DNA of 64,000 nt from Heyndrickxia sp050281185 (lineage in GTDB: Bacteria; Bacillota; Bacilli; Bacillales; Bacillaceae_C): NCBI RefSeq assembly GCF_050281185.1, contig NZ_JBNNWS010000015.1, positions 1 through 64,000 on the forward strand. The letters run 5' to 3'. The position numbers were made by a program, and so were the translations under genes. Positions 8,741 to 17,304 of the stretch are shown piece by piece. Each line of letters opens with the position of its first letter. The first letter of the stretch is position 1. Under the pieces are notes generated by a model, which ran no database searches, had not been told where the DNA came from, and saw only the letters and a list, made by a program, of their open reading frames with translations.

Positions 8741-9364
8741 TTAGAATAAAATTTTCATGGCTTCCAAGCCAAAATAAACCCCAAAACCAATTAGAGAAAG
8801 TCCTGAAAGTATAGAAATAGAAACTAAAAATTTAGTATTCAATATTTTTCGAAAGGTACTTGAAACAGCAGCCATCGAAATATCCCAAATGAAGAGTCCA
8901 ATAAAAATAGCACCACTGTATAACAACAGTTGATCCGTTTCCACAGATTGCATTGCTTTTGCTAAAACAGATCCATAGATACCTAGCCAAAAAAGAATGG
9001 TTATTGGATTAGAAATGGACAAAAGAAAACCAGAGGAAAAAGATTTTCGTAGCGATTCGCTTTTTCTAAGTGGATCATTCGTTATTTTTTTGACTGATAG
9101 GAAACTTTCTATTCCAGTATATGTTAAAACAAAACAACCGAATAAATATAGAAAAGATTTAATAAACGATGTTTCAAGAAAATGCACAAGCCCAAAATAG
9201 ACACACATCATATAAAAAACGTCTGCAACCATTGATCCTAATCCAACTAGCCATGCATGGAGAAACCCATTTTTAATTCCTTTATCTATTTGTGCTGCGT
9301 TTATTGGACCTAGTGGGGCTGCTAAGGATATTCCTAAAAAGATATAACTGAAGAAAATAGTCAT
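8741..9364 (-). CDS. LysE/RhtB family amino acid exporter
   Basis: A 207-residue protein with six hydrophobic segments. The N-terminus FLGISLAAPLGPINAAQIDKG is the conserved start of LysE/RhtB translocators, which export amino acids or related metabolites. GISNP-type signature SGFLLSISNPITILFWLGIYG lies near residue 110. GGGAGG precedes the ATG. The neighbour is an amino acid importer on the opposite strand; this may be chance. Confidence 0.85.
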   Translation of the reverse strand: MTIFFSYIFLGISLAAPLGPINAAQIDKGIKNGFLHAWLVGLGSMVADVFYMMCVYFGLVHFLETSFIKSFLYLFGCFVLTYTGIESFLSVKKITNDPLRKSESLRKSFSSGFLLSISNPITILFWLGIYGSVLAKAMQSVETDQLLLYSGAIFIGLFIWDISMAAVSSTFRKILNTKFLVSISILSGLSLIGFGVYFGLEAMKILF

Positions 9365-9448
9365 GTTCGCTTATCCTCCCAAAAATAGAACTTATATATT
9401 CTATTCAAGGGATTATGCTTGTACAACAAAAAAATCCATAAAAATTAC

Positions 9449-9482
9449 AAAAAAAAGAGGATGCTTTATTTTGCAGCCTCTT
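9449..9482 (-). terminator. Terminator of the DUF2512 gene
   Basis: On the minus strand AAGAGGCTGC pairs with GCATCCTCTT and is followed by eight Ts. It lies just beyond the stop codon at 9495. Confidence 0.85.
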
Positions 9483-9494
9483 CTAATATAGATA

Positions 9495-9938
9495 TTATTC
9501 ATTCTTTTTTTCGTTAGGGGGAGATATTTCTTCAGATGTTTCCATTGCATAGTTTATGACGGACATTCCTCGTTTGCTTTTTTGTTCATGAGGATAAAAC
9601 ACTTTATACATGTAAATGTGTACAAAGTACTCACAAAAAGAGAAAGCAAGAGCACCAAATATAGAAGCCCAAAAAAGTGCAAGATAATTATCATCTACAT
9701 TTCCATAAAAATTAAGCGACCAAATTAATAGGAATGCTACTCCATAATCTGTTGAGGTAGCTATAATATTATTGGAACGGGGTAAAATGAACTTATCTCC
9801 AATATATGTTATAACACCAATAATGATTGTTATTAAAACAATACTTTGTAAAGACAATCCATAAATTAAGCCTAATACTACAAAAAAGGCAGCAAAAGAA
9901 GCAATAAATTTTATCGCTAATGCGGTAAGTGTTTTCAT
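9495..9938 (-). CDS. DUF2512 (YndM-like) membrane protein
   Basis: A 147-residue protein with four hydrophobic helices over residues 5-110 and an acidic tail. The sequence KFIASFAAFFVVLGLIYGLS and the central GVITYIGDKFILPRSNN segment fit the DUF2512/YndM family of Firmicutes, whose function is unknown. The frame opens 17 codons earlier, but AAAGGAGT precedes the ATG at 9938. It is transcribed alone and has its own terminator. Confidence 0.75.
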   Translation of the reverse strand: MKTLTALAIKFIASFAAFFVVLGLIYGLSLQSIVLITIIIGVITYIGDKFILPRSNNIIATSTDYGVAFLLIWSLNFYGNVDDNYLALFWASIFGALAFSFCEYFVHIYMYKVFYPHEQKSKRGMSVINYAMETSEEISPPNEKKNE

Positions 9939-10040
9939 TGTTTTAACTCCTTTGGTTTTTACATTTTGTATTATTTTTTTATAAAACAAGTTTGATTATT
10001 CATTTTGAAAAAATTAATATCATAAGTCATATTTATTAAA

Positions 10041-10173
10041 GGCATTGCTAAACAAAGTTGTTGTTTCTGGCAAAGTACTGTAGGGTATGCGTTAAGCTAG
10101 TTATACTCTGTATAGAAATCGCTTCACGCATACCCTACAGGTAATTTTAACAACAATAATCATTAACAAAGCC
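10041..10173. mobile_element. MITE-like element with GGCTTTGTTAA-type ends
   Basis: A 133-bp non-coding element. Ends are GGCATTGCTAA (10041-10051) and TTAACAAAGCC (10163-10173), followed inward by TTGTTGTT/AACAACAA. The interior is a palindrome: arms 10078-10097 and 10121-10140 (CTGTAGGGTATGCG...) match at 19 of 20 positions. No ORF. Similar left ends occur at 47172 and 48608. Confidence 0.6.
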
Positions 10174-10183
10174 GTAATAAAAA

Positions 10184-10214
10184 AATAGATAGAGGATCTT
10201 GTCCTCTATCTATT
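10184..10214 (-). terminator. Terminator of the gene at 10246-10584
   Basis: AATAGATAGAGGA (10184-10196) and TCCTCTATCTATT (10202-10214) pair perfectly. On the minus strand a T run follows. Confidence 0.88.
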
Positions 10215-10245
10215 GGTCATACATATATCAGTTTAAAAAGGTTAA

Positions 10246-10584
10246 TTAATTCGATTCATCCTGTTTTTCGGTTATTTTGTATTTTAAATAATTATAATTT
10301 TTTGTAGGGATTGTTTTAATAACGGTACCATTCCTATCCTTGTATACTTCATACTCCCGATAGGTTTCAATCACATAGCCATCCTCTTTTTTTGAGTCGA
10401 TAAATTTGTATTCAAATATAGGATTTACACCTTCTTCAGTTGTTTCCTCTTGTTCATCATTAAATACTGGAATTGATGTATGTACATTACTTAGATCATT
10501 TTCAGTTTTTCCATTTAAATAGGCAAGGAAAATCAACGTGCATATTATAAAAATAGCTGCTAACGATTTTTTTTTACGTTTCAA
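10246..10584 (-). CDS. Hypothetical membrane-anchored protein
   Basis: A 112-residue protein I do not recognise. A basic start (MKRKKKS) and one hydrophobic helix (about 8-25) make it a signal anchor or signal peptide. The rest is hydrophilic, with an acidic patch (EQEETTEEG) and a Tyr-rich region (YKFIDSKKEDGYVIETYREYEVYKD). Its own terminator and a GGAGTGGG-like ribosome site support expression. Probably extracytoplasmic. Confidence 0.6.
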   Translation of the reverse strand: MKRKKKSLAAIFIICTLIFLAYLNGKTENDLSNVHTSIPVFNDEQEETTEEGVNPIFEYKFIDSKKEDGYVIETYREYEVYKDRNGTVIKTIPTKNYNYLKYKITEKQDESN

Positions 10585-10743
10585 AGTAAACCCACTCCTT
10601 AAAATCTTAAATAAAGGTTTAAGTAAAAAATGAATTATGCCTTAACACTAAATATGCTTGTCTTGAATGATATATGCAAAATTGTGTTAGGCTTTCATAA
10701 AAAACAATCGTTTTGTAAAATACTTAAGTTAAGAATATTTTGT

Positions 10744-11274
10744 TCAAAATTCAATTTCATTTGTATTTTTTACACAGGCAAACCATTGATTCTGAATTTC
10801 GTTGTGATGGTCAATTATTTGTGAAGCTTTAAGTATCCTTGTATCATATGTACTATGTCCGTCTTTAACGAGGATTACATCATATCCTAGGCTATATGCT
10901 CTGCGGCAAGTTGCATCCACACATACTTCAGTTTGGATTCCAGTTATGATTATTTGTTTCACCCCACGGATATCTAATTCTTGATGAAGATTTGTTTCAT
11001 GGAATGAATCCGCATGATTTTTTTCGATAATGATGTCTTTTTCAGTAGGAATTATATCAGGGTGGATTTCCCACCCGGAAGTTCCGCGTTCAAGAGGTTT
11101 TCCGGGTTTATCGTTAAACATCATGAAAATAATAGGAGCTTGGACCATCTGTGCTCTTGAAATAAGTACTTGAATGTTCTTTAGTAATTCATTTCTCCTA
11201 TATAAAGGTTCGGCTTCCCGGAAAGAACCTAATTGTACATCAATGATTAACAAGGCAGTATTCCTTCCTTTCAT
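10744..11274 (-). CDS. Isochorismatase-family cysteine hydrolase
   Basis: A 176-residue cytosolic amidohydrolase-type enzyme. The isochorismatase-fold catalytic triad is visible: D12 (LLIIDVQ), K85 (IIEKNHADSF) and C118 (GIQTEVCVDATCR). Family members include nicotinamidase, N-carbamoylsarcosine amidohydrolase and isochorismatase; the substrate here is unknown. The frame opens seven codons upstream, but GTGGAGGT precedes the ATG at 11274. It is monocistronic and divergent from the SleB-type hydrolase. The gap 11275-11591 shows nothing I can assign. Confidence 0.85.
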   Translation of the reverse strand: MKGRNTALLIIDVQLGSFREAEPLYRRNELLKNIQVLISRAQMVQAPIIFMMFNDKPGKPLERGTSGWEIHPDIIPTEKDIIIEKNHADSFHETNLHQELDIRGVKQIIITGIQTEVCVDATCRRAYSLGYDVILVKDGHSTYDTRILKASQIIDHHNEIQNQWFACVKNTNEIEF

Positions 11275-11591
11275 AAAAATTACCTCCACTTTCAATCTAT
11301 TTGCATCAGAATTTAGTTTGTGAAATGAGGAATTAATTATCCAAAAACAATTTTATTTTCCTAATATTAGTAGGGGTATATAATAGAATTGGTCTAAAGT
11401 GGATTGTTACATAATTGAAACTTTATGTAAAATTCAATCATAATTTTTCTTTATGTAGTTTTTTATGGAAATATTTATGAATTGGATAAAATTCCCTTAT
11501 GTTAATTTAATTGTTTAATAGCAAAGGGGCATGTATTCTAATAAAATATTACCAACTTTTGGTTAATGAATAGAAATATTACAGATGGTAG

Positions 11592-11626
11592 CCTATTAGT
11601 AGATAAAAAAGCAGACTAATAGGAGG
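11592..11626 (+). promoter_or_regulatory. Hairpin overlapping the ribosome site of the LysM-SleB gene
   Basis: CCTATTAGT (11592-11600) and ACTAATAGG (11615-11623) are perfect 9-bp inverted repeats with a 14-base loop. The second arm includes the first AGG of the AGGAGG ribosome site (11621-11626). Folding would partly mask translation initiation. Function is inferred. Confidence 0.45.
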
Positions 11627-11631
11627 TAATT

Positions 11632-12231
11632 ATGAAAAAAATGTTTAAACGGATAGCATTAGCTCTTGTTGCTTCTATTTCACTATTAGGTATTGCTACA
11701 CAGTCTATGGCAGCAAGTAATACGTATACAGTAAAATCAGGAGATACGTATTGGAATCTAGCAAGTAAATATGGTGTGACAATTTCTGAATTAAAAAAAG
11801 CAAATAATAAACAAGACAATGTACTAAAAGTAGGACAAAACCTAGTAATCCCAAATTCTTTTATTTCAGAAGCAGATAAAGATCTGATGGCACGTTTGGT
11901 TTTTGCTGAGGCAAAAGGAGAACCATATGCTGGGAAAGTTGCCGTAGCAACGGTAGTTCTAAACAGATTAAGTAATCAAGAATTTCCTAATACCATTAGT
12001 GGTATTATTAACCAAGTTGAGTCAGGTCATTATGCCTTCACTCCGGTACAGAACGGCTCAATAAAAACACCGGCAGATTCAGCATCTAAAAAAGCTGTTA
12101 ATGAAGCATTAGCCTTAAGAGGACAAGGGAATGGATCCATCTATTTCTACAACCCAAAAACAGCTAAAAGTAAATGGGTTTTTTCACGTACAGTCATAAC
12201 AAAAATCGGGAATCATGTTTTTGCAAAATAA
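11632..12231 (+). CDS. LysM and SleB/CwlJ-type cell-wall hydrolase (YkvT-like)
   Basis: Secreted peptidoglycan hydrolase of 199 residues. A signal peptide (1-27, ending SMAA) is followed by one LysM domain (about 30-74, YTVKSGDTYWNLASKYGV), which binds glycan. A Hydrolase_2 (SleB-type) domain runs from about 85 to 199, with likely catalytic E93 in FAEAKGEP. SleB enzymes are lytic transglycosylases of the spore cortex. The LysM-SleB arrangement matches YkvT of B. subtilis. Monocistronic with a strong terminator. Confidence 0.85.
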   Translation: MKKMFKRIALALVASISLLGIATQSMAASNTYTVKSGDTYWNLASKYGVTISELKKANNKQDNVLKVGQNLVIPNSFISEADKDLMARLVFAEAKGEPYAGKVAVATVVLNRLSNQEFPNTISGIINQVESGHYAFTPVQNGSIKTPADSASKKAVNEALALRGQGNGSIYFYNPKTAKSKWVFSRTVITKIGNHVFAK

Positions 12232-12238
12232 TCCTTAT

Positions 12239-12285
12239 AAAAAGTCTTTCCTATAAGTGACGGACACTTATGGGAAAGCCTTTTT
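12239..12285 (+). terminator. Terminator after the LysM-SleB gene
   Basis: Two 21-base arms (12239-12259, 12265-12285) starting AAAAAGTCTTTCC and ending CTTTTT, with a five-base loop. Confidence 0.88.
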
Positions 12286-12362
12286 AATTACTTAAAGTAC
12301 CTTTAAAAGGACTAAAAGCTATTGAATGAAGTTTTAATCTATAAATTTTTAATGTAAAAGTG

Positions 12363-12397
12363 TTGACTTCTAGTTTGGTTGTAACTATAATAGTTAC
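12363..12397 (+). promoter_or_regulatory. Sigma-A promoter overlapped by a GTAAC palindrome
   Basis: TTGACT (12363-12368) and TATAAT (12386-12391) are 17 bases apart, a near-consensus vegetative promoter. The palindrome GTAACTATAATAGTTAC (12381-12397) covers the -10 box, so a bound dimeric repressor would block RNA polymerase. A near-identical palindrome lies at 12556. The regulator is not in this window. Rrf2-, HxlR- or MarR-type proteins are candidates by inference only. Confidence 0.7.
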
Positions 12398-12555
12398 ATC
12401 AAGAGGACGAAATGATGAAAATATGTATTCTTTTTGCTATATTTTTGCATATTCTTTTTCTCTTGAGACCTATTAATAAGTATATGTTACAAAGTAAATG
12501 TGTAAGAATAACTATGCATTCTAAAATAGAGAAAGCATATTTTTTTACACAAGAT

Positions 12556-12572
12556 GTAACTACGATAGTTAC
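12556..12572 (+). promoter_or_regulatory. Second copy of the GTAAC palindrome
   Basis: GTAACTACGATAGTTAC, differing from the copy at 12381 at two central bases and starting 175 bp after it. It lies 35 bp before the DsbA-family start codon. No good -35 is seen for it, so it may be an auxiliary operator. The 375-bp gap 12232-12606 holds the two operators, the promoter and an open frame (from ATGATG at 12412, with GAGGACG in front) fused in frame to the gene. Confidence 0.6.
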
Positions 12573-12606
12573 AATGATATTAATACGAAATGTGAGGGAA
12601 AATATA

Positions 12607-13257
12607 ATGACTGTAAAAATTAAAGCTTATTCGGATTTCATATGTCCTTTTTGTTTTTTAGGAAAAGGTCCTTTAGATGAAATTGTGAAGGAGAAAGATG
12701 TAGAAGTAGAATGGATGCCATTTGAATTACGTCCAAGCCCATATTCTAAAATTGATCCATGGAAAGAACCCGACAAGTTAAGATCATGGGATTCCTTTAT
12801 TCTACCTACTGCGAAAAAACTAGGGGTAGATATGCGTTTACCACATGTCTCTCCTCATCCATATACACATTTGGCCTTTGAAGGATATCAATTCGCAAAG
12901 GAACATGGAAAAGGAAATGAGTTTCATCATCGAGTATTTACTGCCTTCTTTCAAGAGGAACAAAATATCGAGGATGTAGAAGTATTAACAAAATTAGCGG
13001 GCGAAGTAGGACTTTTTAAGGATGATTTTAAAGATGCTTTAGTATCACGAAAATATCGCGAAGCCCATCAAAATGCATTAAAACATGCTTATGAAGAAGC
13101 GCAAATTATGGCTGTCCCAACGTTTATTATTGGTGATGAAGTGATTCAAGGTTTGGCCAGCAAAGAAAGGCTAGCCCAAGTCATTGACAAAGAATTAAAA
13201 AAAAAGAAAACAAATGAGTTCGATGGCATGCAATGTGATATGAATGGGTATTGCTAA
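12607..13257 (+). CDS. DsbA-family oxidoreductase (FrnE-like)
   Basis: A 216-residue thioredoxin-fold protein. C13-P-F-C16 (YSDFICPFCFLGK) is the redox motif, and the cis-proline region is AVPTFIIGDEVIQG. The long helical insert (HPYTHLAFEGYQFAKEHGKG) fits the FrnE/2-hydroxychromene isomerase-like branch of DsbA. With no signal peptide it is cytosolic, so a role in thiol or electrophile stress is more likely than disulfide formation outside the cell. I start it at the ATG at 12607 after GAGGGAA. The open 65-codon upstream extension has no resemblance to the family. Cysteines near the C-terminus (MQCDMNGYC) are notable. Confidence 0.85.
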   Translation: MTVKIKAYSDFICPFCFLGKGPLDEIVKEKDVEVEWMPFELRPSPYSKIDPWKEPDKLRSWDSFILPTAKKLGVDMRLPHVSPHPYTHLAFEGYQFAKEHGKGNEFHHRVFTAFFQEEQNIEDVEVLTKLAGEVGLFKDDFKDALVSRKYREAHQNALKHAYEEAQIMAVPTFIIGDEVIQGLASKERLAQVIDKELKKKKTNEFDGMQCDMNGYC

Positions 13258-13266
13258 TACACTTTG

Positions 13267-13294
13267 AAAGGAATATTTTTATATTCCTTTTTTT
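13267..13294 (+). terminator. Terminator after the DsbA-family gene
   Basis: AAAGGAATAT (13267-13276) and ATATTCCTTT (13281-13290) with a TTTT loop, then more Ts. Confidence 0.88.
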
Positions 13295-13425
13295 AATAAA
13301 ATTTTTTAAAATCGACAAATACCAAGTGAAAAAATTGGTTTTTGTCATTTTTTATTTTAATAAAAAATAATTCAGCAAATATTGTTAAATCTATAGTAAA
13401 GGATTTGTAAAAAGGAGAGAAAAAC

Positions 13426-14196
13426 ATGCCATTTGCACAATGTGGAAATAGGAATATTTTTTATGACGATTTAGGAAAAGGTCCAGCTATTTTATTTGCT
13501 CACCCTCCAGGGATGGGAAGAAAAACTTTTTTAAAGCAACTCCCTCTACAATCATCATTTCGTTTACTGATTCCAGATTTTTCAGGGCATGGGGAGAGCC
13601 TTTCTCCTGATGGTAATATGACAGTTTCTACCTATATTGAAGAAATTGAAGCCATACGCAATGCTGCAGGAGAAAATGAATTATTCCTTTTTGGCTATTC
13701 ATCGGGCGGAATTATTGTACAAGAATATGCAATTTTGTACCCAAAGAACGTTAAAGGTGTGATATTATCAGGTGGGTACCCAAAAGTTCAATCAGACGTT
13801 TTCAAAGTAGAACATCAAATTGGGATCAATATGGTCGTGTTTGTTCCTACATTATTAGCCAAATTATTATCCATAAGTCATTTTAATGTAAAATCATTGC
13901 AATTAGAATTATATGAGCACATTATTAAATCCAATCGACATATTTGGAGGCAGTTTTATATTGAATCTTTGCATTTTGACTGTATAGATCGATTAATATC
14001 TTTAAATGCTCCACTCATGCTTTTATACGGTTCAAAGTCTGATTATGTCAATAACAATGTTAAACTATATCGAAAGATTATTGATACTGAAATCCATTTT
14101 ATTAGAGGAGCAGGCCATCAATTGCCAACGAGAAAATACAATCAGGTAAACGAATTAATTAGTTGTTTTATTAAAAAAACTGTTAATTTAACATAA
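13426..14196 (+). CDS. Alpha/beta-fold hydrolase
   Basis: A 256-residue cytosolic hydrolase. The nucleophile elbow G-Y-S92-S-G (LFLFGYSSGG), an acid in LLYGSKSDYV and a histidine in RGAGHQLPT form the triad, and FSGHGES is the usual loop after strand 4. Esterase, lipase or dehalogenase-type activity cannot be told apart. AAAGGAGAG precedes the ATG. Downstream is yhdT-panF, 113 bp away, with no terminator seen between them. Confidence 0.82.
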   Translation: MPFAQCGNRNIFYDDLGKGPAILFAHPPGMGRKTFLKQLPLQSSFRLLIPDFSGHGESLSPDGNMTVSTYIEEIEAIRNAAGENELFLFGYSSGGIIVQEYAILYPKNVKGVILSGGYPKVQSDVFKVEHQIGINMVVFVPTLLAKLLSISHFNVKSLQLELYEHIIKSNRHIWRQFYIESLHFDCIDRLISLNAPLMLLYGSKSDYVNNNVKLYRKIIDTEIHFIRGAGHQLPTRKYNQVNELISCFIKKTVNLT

Positions 14197-14309
14197 TTTT
14201 ATTATGTAAACTAGATGAATGGAAAAGTGTTAGAAAAAAATTACGAGACAATCACGACTACAGAATTTATATTTTTATTGGAACTATGTTTGGTAAAGGA
14301 GTTAAAAAA

Positions 14310-14570
14310 ATGAATGACTCTCGGTTTAAAATTGCTCATAAGGAAGCGTGGATTGGAGTAGGACTTGCAGTTATTCACTTTCTCTGGTGGTTTTGTTTTG
14401 CTTATGGCTATGGTAGTGAAAAGGTAGAAGAATATACATACATATTTGGTTTACCTGAATGGTTTTTTTATAGTTGTGTCCTTGGTTTTGTTGTCATAGT
14501 CATTTTAGTATTTATTGCAGTCAAGTGTTTTTTTAAGGAAGTGCCTTTTGAGGAAGAGGAAAGACAATGA
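14310..14570 (+). CDS. YhdT-family (DUF997) small membrane protein
   Basis: An 86-residue protein with two hydrophobic helices (about 15-35 and 50-73). The motif HKEAWIGVGLAVIHFLWWF is typical of YhdT/DUF997. In many bacteria it is encoded directly before panF, and here its stop overlaps the panF start by four bases (ATGA), so they are translationally coupled. It is probably an accessory subunit of the symporter, by inference. The ATG at 14310 follows AAAGGAGT; the frame opens eight codons earlier. Confidence 0.82.
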   Translation: MNDSRFKIAHKEAWIGVGLAVIHFLWWFCFAYGYGSEKVEEYTYIFGLPEWFFYSCVLGFVVIVILVFIAVKCFFKEVPFEEEERQ

Positions 14571-16003
14571 ATATACAAGTTATTATTCCTCTTTTATTAT
14601 TTTTAATCTTATTTTTTATTGTTGGTCTTTGGGCATCACGGTATACTCATAGCTCTAATTCTTTTATTCAAGAATATTTCTTAGGCAGCCGGCAAATGGG
14701 CGGCTTTATTTTGGCAATGACAATGGTGGCTACATACGGAAGCGGAAGCAGTTTCATTGGTGGACCAGGTGCAGCATATAATTATGGATTGGCTTGGGTG
14801 CTTTTATCCATGACACAAGTGGTAACAGGTTATTTTGTATTAATGGTTCTAGGTAAAAAATTTGCTATTATTGCTCGTAAATATAACGCTATTACATTAA
14901 TTGACTTTTTAAAGGAAAGATATCAATCGCATTGGGTTACTATTATTGCGGCTATAAGTATAATTATCTTTTTATTTTCATCCATGATTGCACAATGGGT
15001 TGGCGGTGCGAGATTAATGGAATCTATTTTGGGGGTATCCTATACAACGGCTTTATTTATATTTGCCGTCTCTGTTCTTATCTATGTCATTATCGGTGGG
15101 TTTAGAGCAGTTGCTATTACAGACACTATTCAAGGTATAGTTATGCTAGGGGGTACATTAATTCTTTTGATTGCTACCATCGTTGCTGGAGGTGGGATGG
15201 AGAATATTATGAATGAATTAAAACACCAGAATCCCTATTTACTAAGTCCTTATGGAGCAGATCGATCATTAACTCCAATTTATATTTCAAGCTTTTGGAT
15301 ACTTGTAGGGGTCGGTGTTGTTGGTTTACCACAGATTGCTGTAAGGGCGATGTCATATAAAAATGCTAAGGCTATGCATCAAGCTATTTTAATCGGTACA
15401 ATTGTAATTGGCGTGATTATGTTTGGAATGCATTTAATTGGTGTTTTTGCACATGCAATCGTCCCAGGAATAGAAAATGTTGATACAGTTATGCCGATTA
15501 TTACTATGAAGGTTTTACCACCATGGGCTGCGGGAATCGTATTAGCTGCACCGATGGCAGCAATAATGTCAACGGTTAACTCGGTGCTAATCCTTGTTTC
15601 ATCTGCAGTTGTTAAGGATTTATATATAGGATATGTTGACAGGGATGCGAATATTGAAAAAGTGAAAAAAATAAGTTTTTGGACAACTACTATTATTGGA
15701 ATTGCAGTTTTACTTTTTGCTATTCATCCACCTGATCTCCTTATTTGGTTAAATCTATTTTCGTTTGGGGGATTGGAAGCAGTCTTTATTTGGCCGATTG
15801 TAATGGGGCTATATTGGAAAAATGGGAATAAATATGGTGCATTTTCCTCTATGATTATTGGTATGGGATCTTACATTTTTTTAGATCGTTTTCACCCTAA
15901 TGCATTTGGCATGCATACAGTGGTTTTACCAATATTACTTTCTTTCTTTGTATTTATTTTCGTGTCCTTGTTAACAAAAAGAAAAGCCATCCATTTACAA
16001 TAG
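14567..16003 (+). CDS. panF: Sodium/pantothenate symporter
   Basis: A sodium:solute symporter (SSS family) of 478 residues with about 13 helices, close to the 483 of E. coli PanF. Conserved segments include EYFLGSRQMGGFILAMTMVATYGSGSSF near residue 40 and PIITMKVLPPWAAGIVLAAPMAAIMSTVNS near 310, the sodium-binding core. The adjoining YhdT gene is the strongest argument for pantothenate rather than proline as substrate. It would feed coenzyme A synthesis. Confidence 0.85.
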   Translation: MNIQVIIPLLLFLILFFIVGLWASRYTHSSNSFIQEYFLGSRQMGGFILAMTMVATYGSGSSFIGGPGAAYNYGLAWVLLSMTQVVTGYFVLMVLGKKFAIIARKYNAITLIDFLKERYQSHWVTIIAAISIIIFLFSSMIAQWVGGARLMESILGVSYTTALFIFAVSVLIYVIIGGFRAVAITDTIQGIVMLGGTLILLIATIVAGGGMENIMNELKHQNPYLLSPYGADRSLTPIYISSFWILVGVGVVGLPQIAVRAMSYKNAKAMHQAILIGTIVIGVIMFGMHLIGVFAHAIVPGIENVDTVMPIITMKVLPPWAAGIVLAAPMAAIMSTVNSVLILVSSAVVKDLYIGYVDRDANIEKVKKISFWTTTIIGIAVLLFAIHPPDLLIWLNLFSFGGLEAVFIWPIVMGLYWKNGNKYGAFSSMIIGMGSYIFLDRFHPNAFGMHTVVLPILLSFFVFIFVSLLTKRKAIHLQ

Positions 16004-16018
16004 TGGGTGGCTATTTTT
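15985..16018. terminator. Shared terminator of panF and the MFS gene
   Basis: AGCCATCCA (15985-15993) pairs with TGGGTGGCT (16004-16012), with one wobble; the panF stop codon lies in the loop. ATTTTT follows on +, and A-rich DNA on the other side gives a T tract on the minus strand. Confidence 0.65.
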
Positions 16019-16032
16019 ATCCAAAATTTATT

Positions 16033-17304
16033 TTATACAGTTGTGTGGGAAGGGTTCTTTTCTGTTTCATTTTCATTACTTGGCCTAACTGCTAAAAATG
16101 CCAGGATTGCTCCAATAAGGCTAAGAAAAGCAAGAATAATAAACAGAAATGTTGAATTACTTTTCATATAATAGGCCATTACAGGAGGACCTGCAGCAAC
16201 CCCGATGAAACGCATAGAACTGTAAAATGCGGTCACCGTTCCTCGAATGTTTTTCTCAATTGTTTGGGTAATAATTGCATCTAGGCATGGAAGACTAGCT
16301 CCGATACCAAGTCCACAAATAAGAAATACAATGAGGAGAAACATAAATTGATCAGAAAAGCTGACTGCAACAACTGCAATTCCAGTTAAAATAATGCTTG
16401 AGAAGATAATCCATTTCATCAAGACCAAATTTTCTTTAATAACTTTCCCAGCAATATAAGAAGCAAGGCAGAGTGCTGCTAGAGGAACAGCTAGAATAAA
16501 TCCTTTTTTGACGCCATGATAATGGTACTGATCTTCAAGAGTACTTGAGAGATAGAAAAGTACTGCAAATAAAATAAACATGAGGATAGCTCCGATCGCA
16601 AAAACAGCTAGGAGCCATCTACTATGTTCTTTAAATACTTCTCGTGTGTTATGGAGAAAATCCTTAAACTTCAGTCCTGCTTTATCATTATTTGGTTTTT
16701 TTACTAGGAAAATAATAGATAATAAGGAAATTAAGCAAAAAACAGGGATAGATAGAAAAGGCAAAAACCAAATAAATCCCGCAAGAAAGCTTCCAAGAAT
16801 AGGACTGATAACTTTTCCTAAAGTATTCGATGTTTCTATTATTCCTAATGTGGTACTTACATCTTTTTCACGTTGAAACATGTCACCTACAAGTGGAAGC
16901 ACAATTGGCAATCCTCCTGCAGCACCAATACCTTGCAATATTCGTCCAATTAAAATAACAGAAAAAGGATCCTTTAATTGCCATGCGGCCCATCCAGAAA
17001 TGATTCCTCCAATTCCAGAAATAATTAGTGAAGGAATAATCACTATTTTTCTTCCATAGCGATCAGAAAGAAAACCAGCTATAGGGATTAAAAAAATTGC
17101 TACAATTGAATAAACCGTTATAATATAACTAGATTGTACCTTTGAAATATCTAGTTTTTTTTCTAACAACGGCAGAATAGGAATGAGCATAGAATTCCCA
17201 AGAGTCATGATTAAGGGAATTGAAGAAATAGATACAATTGCCCAACGTTTTTCATGAATTTCATTATGATGAAGATTCAATGCATTGTTTTTAGCCATGA
17301 TCAT
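16033..17304 (-). CDS. MFS efflux transporter
   Basis: A 423-residue drug:proton antiporter-type protein with 12 predicted helices. The MFS motif A is GFLSDRYGRKIVI after helix 2. The antiporter motif C appears as GRILQGIGAAGGLPIVLPLVGD in helix 4-5. It most resembles Bacillus multidrug exporters of the YvmA/YfmO type; the substrate is unknown. AAAGGA precedes the ATG at 17304, and an in-frame ATG at 17298 is also possible. Confidence 0.82.
   Translation of the reverse strand: MIMAKNNALNLHHNEIHEKRWAIVSISSIPLIMTLGNSMLIPILPLLEKKLDISKVQSSYIITVYSIVAIFLIPIAGFLSDRYGRKIVIIPSLIISGIGGIISGWAAWQLKDPFSVILIGRILQGIGAAGGLPIVLPLVGDMFQREKDVSTTLGIIETSNTLGKVISPILGSFLAGFIWFLPFLSIPVFCLISLLSIIFLVKKPNNDKAGLKFKDFLHNTREVFKEHSRWLLAVFAIGAILMFILFAVLFYLSSTLEDQYHYHGVKKGFILAVPLAALCLASYIAGKVIKENLVLMKWIIFSSIILTGIAVVAVSFSDQFMFLLIVFLICGLGIGASLPCLDAIITQTIEKNIRGTVTAFYSSMRFIGVAAGPPVMAYYMKSNSTFLFIILAFLSLIGAILAFLAVRPSNENETEKNPSHTTV

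Noticed and set aside
14286..14309. Upstream ATG for the YhdT-family gene
   Set aside because: It has no ribosome site and the extra residues overlap the AAAGGAG site used by the ATG at 14310.
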